The notes under the pieces: model-generated
Databases searched by the model: none
The model's input: the letters and a program-made list of their open reading frames with translations, nothing else
Told to the model about the DNA's origin: nothing
DNA from: Oscillospiraceae bacterium
Lineage (GTDB): Bacteria; Bacillota; Clostridia; Oscillospirales; Acutalibacteraceae
Assembly (NCBI GenBank): GCA_029013165.1
Contig: JAQXMV010000177.1
Location: 1 to 8,400, forward strand
Length of the DNA: 8,400 nt
Reading direction: 5' to 3'
Position numbers and translations under genes: made by a program
Part shown: positions 1-6,033 of the stretch, piece by piece
Layout of the letters: the number at the start of each line of letters is the position of its first letter
Numbering within the stretch: position 1 is the first letter of the stretch

Positions 1-2544
1 CAGGGCGACAAGAGCCTGCTGCTGATCAACGCAGGTATGGCGCCGCTGAAAAAATATTTCACCGGAGAGCTGACGCCGCCGAGAAAGAGAATGACCACCT
101 GTCAGAAGTGCATCCGGACGCCGGATATTGAGCGTGTGGGTATCACCGCGCGCCACGGCACCTATTTTGAGATGCTGGGTAATTTCTCTTTCGGTGATTA
201 TTTCAAGCACGAGGCCACTGCCTGGGCCTGGGAATTCTGCACCAAGGTGATGGAAATGCCCGAGGACAAGCTCTGGGTCACGATCTATGAGGAGGACGAC
301 GAGGCTTTTGACATTTGGACGAAAGAGGTCGGCGTCAGGCCCGAAAGAATCAAGCGTCTGGGCAAGGAGGATAACTTCTGGGAGCACGGCGCCGGTCCCT
401 GCGGCCCCTGCTCGGAGATATACTTTGACCGCGGCGAAAAATACGGCTGCGGCTCACCGGACTGCGGCCCCGGCTGTGACTGCGACCGATATACCGAGTT
501 CTGGAACCTGGTTTTCACACAGTTCAATAACGACGGAAACGGCAACTATGAAAGACTGAAAAGCTGCAATATCGACACGGGTATGGGCCTTGAACGCCTT
601 GCCTGCATTATGCAGGATGTTGATAACCTCTTCGAGGTTGACACCGTGCAGAACATCATGAAGCACATCATTTCCATTGCCGGCGTCAAATATCATGAGG
701 ACGAAAAGAAGGATATTTCCCTGCGTGTGATCACCGACCATATCAGAAGCACCACCTTTATGATCGGCGACGGCGTTATGCCCTCCAATGAGGGCAGAGG
801 CTATGTGCTTCGCCGTCTGCTTCGCCGTGCGGCTCGCCACGGCAAGCTCCTGGGAATCAACAGAACCTTCCTCTATGAGGTTTGCGACACCGTCATTGAA
901 GAAAACAAAAACGCCTATCCCAACCTTGTGGAAAAGCGTGATCTGATCGTCAAGGTCATCAAGGCCGAGGAGGAAAACTTCGCCCGCACCATCGACACGG
1001 GTCTGAGCCTGCTGGAAAGCGAAGTTGCCGCTATGCAGGGTACGGTTCTCGGCGCCGAAGAGGCTTTCCGCCTCCAGGATACTTTCGGCTTCCCCATTGA
1101 CCTGACCAAGGAATTGCTGGCAGAAAAGGGCCTCACCGTTGACGAAGAGGGCTTCCGCCGTCTCGTGGAGGAAAACAGAATCCGCACCCGCGCCGCCAGA
1201 AAGGACGCAGGCGCCGAGGCATGGAAAGGTACCGGCAACATTACCAAGGGCATCGCCGACACGAATTTTGTGGGCTATGACACCCTTGATTGCGACGCCA
1301 CGCTGGTTGCTATTGTCTGCGACGGCGAAAAAGCGGATTTCCTGCCGGCTGACAAGGAGGGCACTCTCGTCCTGGACACTTCCTCATTCTACGGAGAGGG
1401 CGGCGGTCAGGTTGGCGATACCGGCGTCATCAGATTCGGCAACAGCGTCTTTGAAGTGACGGCCACCACCAAAACCGGCGACGGCGTCATTCTTCATCAC
1501 GGTGTTATTACAGAGGGTGACGGCGTTGCCGTGGGCGACTCGGCTCACTGCATGGTTGACCGGGCAAAGCGTGAGGCGATCATGCGCAACCACACCTCGG
1601 CTCATCTTCTCCAGGCGGCTCTTCGTGCTGTGCTGGGCACGCATGTGGAGCAGGCAGGTCAGCTCGTGGACAGTCATATCGTCCGCTTTGACTTCGTTCA
1701 TTTCTCGGCCATGACTGAGGAGGAAATCAGCGCCGTGGAGACAAAGGTCAACGAGGCCATTCTCTCTGCCGTCGATGTCATGGTGAAAGAAATGCCCATT
1801 GAAGAGGCCAAGGCCATGGGTGCCATGGCTCTCTTCGGTGAAAAATACGGCGATGTGGTTCGCGTGGTCAAGGCCGGCGATTTCTCCACGGAGCTTTGCG
1901 GCGGCACCCATGTGGCCAATACCGGCAATATCGGTCTGTTCAAGATTGTTTCCGAGGTCTCCGTTGCGGCAGGCGTCAGAAGAATCGAAGCAGTTACCGG
2001 TCTGAATGTCATGGCCTATATTGACTCCAAGCTGTCGCTGATTGCTGACACGGCCGTCGCCATGAAAGCGGCCAACACCAACGATATTGCCGCTAAGGCA
2101 GCCTCCCTTGTCTCGGAGCTCAAGGCAAAGGATAAGGAAATCGAAAAACTGTCAGGGGTTCTCGCCAATATCAAAACCGAGGCAATGCTTTCCTCGGCTG
2201 TCAGTGTGGGCGACACCATGCTTGTCACGGCTTTCCTCGAGGACACCACACCCGATGAGCTTCGCAAGATGTGCGATCTGGTCAGAAGCAAGGGCGAAAA
2301 CTATGTGGGCGTTATCGCCGGTATACAGAAAGCCAAGGGCACCGGAAACATCTGCACCTGCTGCGGTAAGGCGGCTGTCGCCGCCGGCGCTCATGCAGGC
2401 ACCCTTGCCCGTGAGGTGGCCAAGCTGGCCGGCGGTTCCGGCGGCGGAAAGCCCGACAGCGCTATGGCCGGCGCCAAGGACACGGCGGCTTTGCCCGAGG
2501 CCGTGAAGAAAGCACAGGATATTCTGGCTTCTCTGTTAAAATAA
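1..2544 (+). CDS. alaS: Alanyl-tRNA synthetase, 5'-truncated by window edge
   Basis: Charges tRNA-Ala with alanine in the cytoplasm and hydrolyses mischarged Ser/Gly-tRNA-Ala. The reading frame is already open at base 1, so the gene begins before the window. The visible 847 residues plus about 30 missing N-terminal ones give the usual family length of roughly 880; the ATG at 37 is the Met of the conserved NAGM class II catalytic motif, not the start. Visible residues 1 to about 450 are the catalytic and tRNA-recognition part, with a Clostridia-type insertion carrying C150, C155, C159 and C161, a possible zinc site. The editing domain has HTSAH (H531, H535) and CGGTH (C633, H637), the HxxxH and CxxxH zinc motifs. 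A coiled-coil-like stretch (about 705-730) leads into the C-Ala domain with a Gly-rich loop near 811. All key residues are intact. It is probably transcribed with the HIT gene 21 bp downstream. Confidence 0.98.
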   Translation, partial: QGDKSLLLINAGMAPLKKYFTGELTPPRKRMTTCQKCIRTPDIERVGITARHGTYFEMLGNFSFGDYFKHEATAWAWEFCTKVMEMPEDKLWVTIYEEDDEAFDIWTKEVGVRPERIKRLGKEDNFWEHGAGPCGPCSEIYFDRGEKYGCGSPDCGPGCDCDRYTEFWNLVFTQFNNDGNGNYERLKSCNIDTGMGLERLACIMQDVDNLFEVDTVQNIMKHIISIAGVKYHEDEKKDISLRVITDHIRSTTFMIGDGVMPSNEGRGYVLRRLLRRAARHGKLLGINRTFLYEVCDTVIEENKNAYPNLVEKRDLIVKVIKAEEENFARTIDTGLSLLESEVAAMQGTVLGAEEAFRLQDTFGFPIDLTKELLAEKGLTVDEEGFRRLVEENRIRTRAARKDAGAEAWKGTGNITKGIADTNFVGYDTLDCDATLVAIVCDGEKADFLPADKEGTLVLDTSSFYGEGGGQVGDTGVIRFGNSVFEVTATTKTGDGVILHHGVITEGDGVAVGDSAHCMVDRAKREAIMRNHTSAHLLQAALRAVLGTHVEQAGQLVDSHIVRFDFVHFSAMTEEEISAVETKVNEAILSAVDVMVKEMPIEEAKAMGAMALFGEKYGDVVRVVKAGDFSTELCGGTHVANTGNIGLFKIVSEVSVAAGVRRIEAVTGLNVMAYIDSKLSLIADTAVAMKAANTNDIAAKAASLVSELKAKDKEIEKLSGVLANIKTEAMLSSAVSVGDTMLVTAFLEDTTPDELRKMCDLVRSKGENYVGVIAGIQKAKGTGNICTCCGKAAVAAGAHAGTLAREVAKLAGGSGGGKPDSAMAGAKDTAALPEAVKKAQDILASLLK

Positions 2545-2565
2545 AGACGAAAAGGAGATTTTATT

Positions 2566-2907
2566 ATGGATGACTGTATTTTCTGCAAAATCGTAAAGGG
2601 TGAAATCCCTGCCAAAAAAGTATATGAGGACGACACTGTCGTCGCTTTCCACGATCTGGAGCCTCAGGCTCCCGTTCATGTGCTCATCATTCCTAAAGAG
2701 CATATCTGCTGTGCGGCTGCCGTTGATGAGACCAACAGCGCGGTGATCGCTCACATTTTTGAGGTTGCGGCTAAGCTGGGTAAGGAATTCGGCCTGGATA
2801 AGGGTTACCGGATCGTCAATAACTGCGGTGAGGACGGCGGACAGACCGTCAAGCATCTGCACTTCCACTTCATGGGCGGCAGAGCTTTCACCTGGCCGGC
2901 AGGCTAA
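2566..2907 (+). CDS. hinT: HIT family (HinT-type) nucleotide-binding protein
   Basis: A 113-residue histidine triad protein. The HinT branch hydrolyses purine nucleoside phosphoramidates, and aminoacyl-adenylates in vitro, as a cytosolic homodimer. The histidine triad is H97, H99 and H101 (HLHFHFMGG), with the middle-to-last histidines supplying the active site. The C-terminus ends in a WPAG tail typical of HinT. C4, C7, H46 and H97 have the spacing of the structural zinc site known from Gram-positive HIT proteins. The start is supported by an AAGGAGA ribosome binding site at 2552-2558, eight bases before the ATG. It lies 21 bp after alaS with no terminator between, so co-transcription is likely; a link to aminoacyl-adenylate clean-up is suggestive but is inference. 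Nothing is odd about the protein itself. Confidence 0.95.
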   Translation: MDDCIFCKIVKGEIPAKKVYEDDTVVAFHDLEPQAPVHVLIIPKEHICCAAAVDETNSAVIAHIFEVAAKLGKEFGLDKGYRIVNNCGEDGGQTVKHLHFHFMGGRAFTWPAG

Positions 2908-2913
2908 AGAGTT

Positions 2914-2947
2914 TTCCTTCGGCGCCTCCTTTCGCGGCGCGCCGGAA
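2914..2947 (+). other. Imperfect hairpin after the HIT gene
   Basis: TTCC (2914-2917) and GGCGC (2921-2925) can pair with GCGCC (2939-2943) and GGAA (2944-2947), leaving a three-base bulge. No T-run follows, so this is not a classical intrinsic terminator. It could slow polymerase or protect the 3' end of the alaS-hinT message. Its importance is uncertain. Confidence 0.35.
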
Positions 2948-2965
2948 TACAGAACGGAATCCTTT

Positions 2966-3000
2966 GTCACGCCCTGCGGGCTACAGCAGGGGAGTGTGAC
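2966..3000 (+). other. Hairpin upstream of the phosphoribosyltransferase gene
   Basis: GTCAC (2966-2970) pairs with GTGAC (2996-3000), and CCCTG (2972-2976) with CAGGG (2987-2991), around a 10-base loop and a small internal loop. It ends 20 bases before the ribosome binding site of the next gene and lacks a T-run. It may be a leader or processing structure. No promoter was recognised in this spacer, so the downstream gene may be read from the alaS side. Confidence 0.35.
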
Positions 3001-3029
3001 GGAACTGAAAATTTGTAGCAGGAAAGGCT

Positions 3030-3578
3030 ATGGAAAATACAATGGCAACATACAAAATGAAAATAGCAGGACTGGAAAGAGAGCTTCCTCTGTGCCCGGT
3101 CAATGACAACCTTGATATCGCCGCTTTCATCATCTTCGGCGATGTGGAAATCACGGTGGCTTCCGCTGAAGCACTGCTGAAAAAATGCCCGGATTTTGAC
3201 TATATCGTCTGCCCCGAGGCCAAGGGAATCCCTCTGGCCTATGAAATGGCGCGTCAGAGCGGCAAGCCTTATTTCATCTGCCGCAAGGGACCGAAGGTCT
3301 ACATGAGTCATCCCGTTCATGTCAGCGTGCAGTCCATCACCACAAAAAAAGAGCAGGTTATTTATCTCGACGGCTCTGAGGGGGAAAAGCTCACGGGCAA
3401 AAAGGTGCTGATTCTCGACGATGTTATCAGCACCGGCGAATCCATCGAGGCTGTTGTGAAGCTGGTCGAGCAGTTTGACGCCGATATCGTCGGCAAGGCC
3501 GCTATTCTGGCGGAGGGCGATGCCGCTGACAGAGACGACATCATCTTCCTGGAAAAGCTCCCGGTTTTCCCTCACTGA
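3030..3578 (+). CDS. Adenine phosphoribosyltransferase-like purine salvage enzyme
   Basis: A 182-residue type I phosphoribosyltransferase. This fold transfers a base to PRPP to form a nucleotide; the closest resemblance is to APRT (adenine + PRPP to AMP + PPi) in purine salvage. The PRPP-binding loop is plain: hydrophobic strand V126-L129, then D130, D131, then the STGES turn (134-138). A flexible-loop region with YICRK-like and Lys-rich character (about 88-112) precedes it, as in APRT. The base-specificity region cannot be read with certainty, so a xanthine or other purine substrate is possible; hence no gene symbol. The start at 3030 is preferred because AGGAAAGG (3020-3027) is well spaced for it; an in-frame ATG at 3042 would leave that site too far away. 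No membrane segment or signal peptide is seen. It follows the HIT gene by 122 bp in the same direction. Confidence 0.85.
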   Translation: MENTMATYKMKIAGLERELPLCPVNDNLDIAAFIIFGDVEITVASAEALLKKCPDFDYIVCPEAKGIPLAYEMARQSGKPYFICRKGPKVYMSHPVHVSVQSITTKKEQVIYLDGSEGEKLTGKKVLILDDVISTGESIEAVVKLVEQFDADIVGKAAILAEGDAADRDDIIFLEKLPVFPH

Positions 3579-3609
3579 GACGAGCCGCGGAAATATTTTT
3601 CCCCTGCTC

Positions 3610-3638
3610 TTGACAAAGACAAATTTTTCCTCTAAAAT
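3610..3638 (+). promoter_or_regulatory. Sigma-A-type promoter of the metallophosphoesterase gene
   Basis: TTGACA at 3610-3615 and TAAAAT at 3633-3638 are separated by exactly 17 bp, with an AT-rich spacer. The -35 box is perfect and the -10 has one deviation. Transcription would start near 3645, giving a leader of roughly 110 nt before the ATG at 3758. A small stem, AACGG (3647-3651) with CCGTT (3657-3661), sits at the very start of the predicted transcript. The gene is therefore probably a separate unit from the upstream housekeeping genes. Confidence 0.75.
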
Positions 3639-3702
3639 GAAATTGTAACGGTTATTCCGTTGCGTGCATTTTTATGGGGAAGAGCTGTTCAATATTGTTT
3701 TT

Positions 3703-3735
3703 CAAAGTGCTATCGCCGCCGGTGACAGCACTTTG
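3703..3735 (+). promoter_or_regulatory. Strong leader hairpin before the metallophosphoesterase start
   Basis: CAAAGTGCT (3703-3711) and AGCACTTTG (3727-3735) are perfect 9-bp complements. Inside, after one mismatch, TCGCC and GGTGA pair further (one G-U), closing a 3-base loop, so the hairpin could have about 14 pairs. It ends eight bases before the AGGAGTG ribosome binding site (3744-3750). No T-run follows, so it is more likely a translational control, stability or processing element than a terminator. Confidence 0.6.
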
Positions 3736-3757
3736 ATGTGTTTAGGAGTGAATAAAC

Positions 3758-5776
3758 ATGATTTACGAAGCAGTATTCAGCAGCAAAATGCAGGAAATCA
3801 ACATCACAGGTCTCACCCAGTGGGACAGGGGACAGGAGCTGAAAATCTCCTTTCCGGAAATGCCCTCGCTTTTTCAGGTGCATTTTACCTATAAGGGCTC
3901 AGGCGTTGCCTATGTGGTTCAGGCACTGACGGCCGACAACAGTGCAACCGTTGCCATTCCGGATATTATCCTGACGCAGAGCTGTGATATCATCGCGTGG
4001 CTTTATATTTTAGACGCCGAGGGCAGGGGAAGAACAGCCGGAAAGATTAATCTGCCGCTGATACCCAGGGCGAAGCCGGAGGATTATGCCGATACCCTGC
4101 CGGCCACGCAGACGCAGATGATCGAGAATATGATTCTCAGTGTCAACGACAAGGTGGATTATTACCTCGAAAACGGCGGCGGAACCTATTATCCCGATTT
4201 TGTCCGGGAGGAGGCCGAAGCGCTCAGTGAAAAGGTGCTTGCCTGCCAGAACGGAAACACCTTTTCTTTTGTGGCGGTTTCGGATATGCATTACAGTGAA
4301 AGCGACAGGGACACGGCTGATGGCATCGACCATCTGGGAAAAGCGATCGCTCTGCTGCGCAGAAAATGCGACATCGACTTTGGCGTGGTTTTGGGAGACT
4401 TTGCCAACGGCTCATCGGATACTTTCCTCGCTCAGGGCAGGGAGGATATCAAAAGCTGCGGCGCCATTCTTCACGAGGCTTTTCTCGGCATGCCGGCCTT
4501 ATACTGTATCGGCTCCGGTGACAGCCTGATGGAGGCCTATTCCCAGAACGGAGAGATTCTCGGGGAAAGAGCCCTTTATAACCTGATATCCCGGCACAGT
4601 GACGCTGTCTTTCCTGAAAGCAACCGAGAAGCCGGTTACTGTTACCGCGACTTTGAGGAAAGCAAGATCAGGGTGATCTGTCTCAACGGCAGCGACTTTG
4701 GCGATACGGTGCCGACCGATGAGTCGCAGGTCTGTCAGATGAGTACGGCTCAGCTGGAGTGGCTCTGCGGTGCGCTGAATCTTTCGTCAAAATCTGCGTC
4801 CGGCGACTGGAAAATCATGCTCTGTTGCCATTATCCGCTGTTCTGGTATGATAAATATCAGCAGGCCGTGGATATCATCAACGCCTATACCGCCGGCGGC
4901 AGTGTCAGCATCACCTCCGGTACGGCGACGGTATCCTATAGCTTTTCCGGCGTCAATGACGCTGTGATTATCGCACATATTCACGGTCATCTGCATAATT
5001 TCAAGGTCAGTACCCTCGGCAAGGCGGCCATTCCGGCCATCTGTATTCCCAACGCTGACTTTTGGCGGAACAATGAGTTCGGCGATGACGCGAGCCTGAC
5101 GGACTTTGAAAAGCTGCAATACAGTGAACGCATGATCTATTCCAAAAGGGCTTTCAGCGGTGATGATACGGCTTTCTGTGTCATTACGGTGGATCCTGCG
5201 GCGGAAAAAATTTATGCGCATCGCTACGGAAAAGGCTATGACCGGATCATCGGCTTTGACGGCACCGTTGAGGTCAGTGACAGCGACACACCGGATATTA
5301 CCCTGCCCGATATTCAGGAGCTGAAATATTACACCAATCTGGTGCCGACGGCTCTCAGTCCCACGGGTCAGTCGATATATAATAATGTGGGCTATCGGGA
5401 GGGTTACCGTCTTGACACCACCGGCTGGTTTGTAGCGGCCGAAAACTTTACTCAGACAGGCTATATTGCTCCTTGTGTACTGGGCGATATAATCCGCATC
5501 AAGGGCGGACAGTGGGCCGATGTGGAGGGCTCCTATCTTGTTCTCAACAGTGCCATTAATACAGCGATCTATTGCATGACGCTGACGGGTGTGGACGATC
5601 CGGCGAACGGCACCTGCTATGACGGCGGTGTGGTCACCATTGATACCGGAAAGGTAACGGCGGCAGATTTGAGCCTACTTTCCGGATTCCGTGTTTCCAC
5701 CATCGGTCGTTGCGGAGCCGATCTGATCGTCACCGTCAATGAAGAGATCAACGGTGCGCTGCCGAGAACCGAATAA
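3758..5776 (+). CDS. Phage-tail-like protein with metallophosphoesterase core
   Basis: A 672-residue three-part protein with no signal peptide or membrane segment. Residues 1 to about 120 (with a QWDRGQ segment and a RAKPEDY end) resemble the N-terminal domain of phage baseplate upper/tail-fibre proteins of gut Clostridia phages; this is from family memory. About 165-510 is a calcineurin-like metallophosphoesterase: DxH (D176, H178), GD (G213, D214, then N217), H358, and HIHGHLH (407-413) with the metal-binding GHxH. Motif III, usually GNH(D/E), reads GSGD at 252-255, so the metal-binding Asn and catalytic His are absent; activity may be altered or lost. Residues 525-672 (beginning YYTNLVPTALS) resemble a tail or receptor-binding C-terminal module. 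The start is set by AGGAGTG nine bases upstream and a good promoter. No phage genes flank it, so it may be a domesticated or transferred tail gene. Its substrate is unknown. Confidence 0.85.
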   Translation: MIYEAVFSSKMQEINITGLTQWDRGQELKISFPEMPSLFQVHFTYKGSGVAYVVQALTADNSATVAIPDIILTQSCDIIAWLYILDAEGRGRTAGKINLPLIPRAKPEDYADTLPATQTQMIENMILSVNDKVDYYLENGGGTYYPDFVREEAEALSEKVLACQNGNTFSFVAVSDMHYSESDRDTADGIDHLGKAIALLRRKCDIDFGVVLGDFANGSSDTFLAQGREDIKSCGAILHEAFLGMPALYCIGSGDSLMEAYSQNGEILGERALYNLISRHSDAVFPESNREAGYCYRDFEESKIRVICLNGSDFGDTVPTDESQVCQMSTAQLEWLCGALNLSSKSASGDWKIMLCCHYPLFWYDKYQQAVDIINAYTAGGSVSITSGTATVSYSFSGVNDAVIIAHIHGHLHNFKVSTLGKAAIPAICIPNADFWRNNEFGDDASLTDFEKLQYSERMIYSKRAFSGDDTAFCVITVDPAAEKIYAHRYGKGYDRIIGFDGTVEVSDSDTPDITLPDIQELKYYTNLVPTALSPTGQSIYNNVGYREGYRLDTTGWFVAAENFTQTGYIAPCVLGDIIRIKGGQWADVEGSYLVLNSAINTAIYCMTLTGVDDPANGTCYDGGVVTIDTGKVTAADLSLLSGFRVSTIGRCGADLIVTVNEEINGALPRTE

Positions 5777-5936
5777 AACAGACTGTCGATAAAAGCACCC
5801 GAGCGCATAGAACAAAAATTGGACAAATACGATCAATTTGACTGATTTTTGAAATATTTACTCAATATTTCCTCTTTTAACACACAGTTTTCACATAAAT
5901 ATGAATAATGTAAACTGTTGAAAACATTTATCATTT
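5777..5936. other. AT-rich intergenic stretch with inverted repeats
   Basis: No gene is seen. The composition is clearly more AT-rich than the neighbouring genes. Inverted repeats include CAAAAAT (5813-5819) with ATTTTTG (5845-5851), and GAAATATT (5851-5858) with AATATTTC (5864-5871), the latter followed by CTCTTTT, so the transcript of the upstream gene might end here. A further pair lies just before the promoter: ACAGTTT (5884-5890) with AAACTGT (5912-5918), interleaved with GTTTTCA (5887-5893) and TGAAAAC (5919-5925). In AT-rich DNA some of these arise by chance. Confidence 0.4.
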
Positions 5937-5961
5937 CTTAATTGACATAAAGTGAATTAAG
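5937..5961. promoter_or_regulatory. Candidate operator dyad overlapping the -35 box
   Basis: CTTAATT (5937-5943) and AATTAAG (5955-5961) form a perfect 7-bp inverted repeat separated by 11 bp. The left arm overlaps the start of the -35 box and the right arm ends in the promoter spacer, a position where a dimeric repressor would block RNA polymerase. No regulator gene is in the window, so the factor is unknown. Confidence 0.4.
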
Positions 5962-5970
5962 TGGTATGAT
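5942..5970 (+). promoter_or_regulatory. Sigma-A-type promoter of the secreted LRR protein gene
   Basis: TTGACA (5942-5947) and TATGAT (5965-5970) are separated by 17 bp, and a TGG at 5962-5964 gives the extended -10 TGn element. This is close to consensus and predicts strong expression when not repressed. The start point would be near 5977, with a leader of about 57 nt before the ATG at 6034. Confidence 0.8.
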
Positions 5971-5985
5971 AATGAAGTAAGCATG

Positions 5986-6007
5986 GTGCAGTGTTCCTTT
6001 TCTGCAC
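5986..6007 (+). promoter_or_regulatory. Leader hairpin of the LRR protein gene
   Basis: GTGCAG (5986-5991) pairs with CTGCAC (6002-6007) around a pyrimidine-rich 10-base loop containing TTCCTTTT. A run of seven A follows, and the weak ribosome binding site (GGATGGTG, 6021-6028) comes 13 bases later. It may affect message stability or translation. The placement resembles that of the leader hairpin of the upstream gene. Confidence 0.4.
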
Positions 6008-6033
6008 TAAAAAAATGAACGGATGGTGAAGTT

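Noticed and set aside
37..39. ATG at 37 as the start of alaS
   Set aside because: It is the Met of the conserved NAGM motif; the frame is open to base 1 and encodes the expected upstream residues.
3579..3609. Terminator between the phosphoribosyltransferase gene and the next promoter
   Set aside because: Only a weak GGAA/TTCC stem with an AT loop is present, ahead of a short C-rich stretch; not enough to call.
3664..3894. 76-codon frame starting with GTG in the metallophosphoesterase leader
   Set aside because: It crosses the leader hairpin and overlaps the real gene in another frame, with no ribosome binding site and no recognisable protein character.
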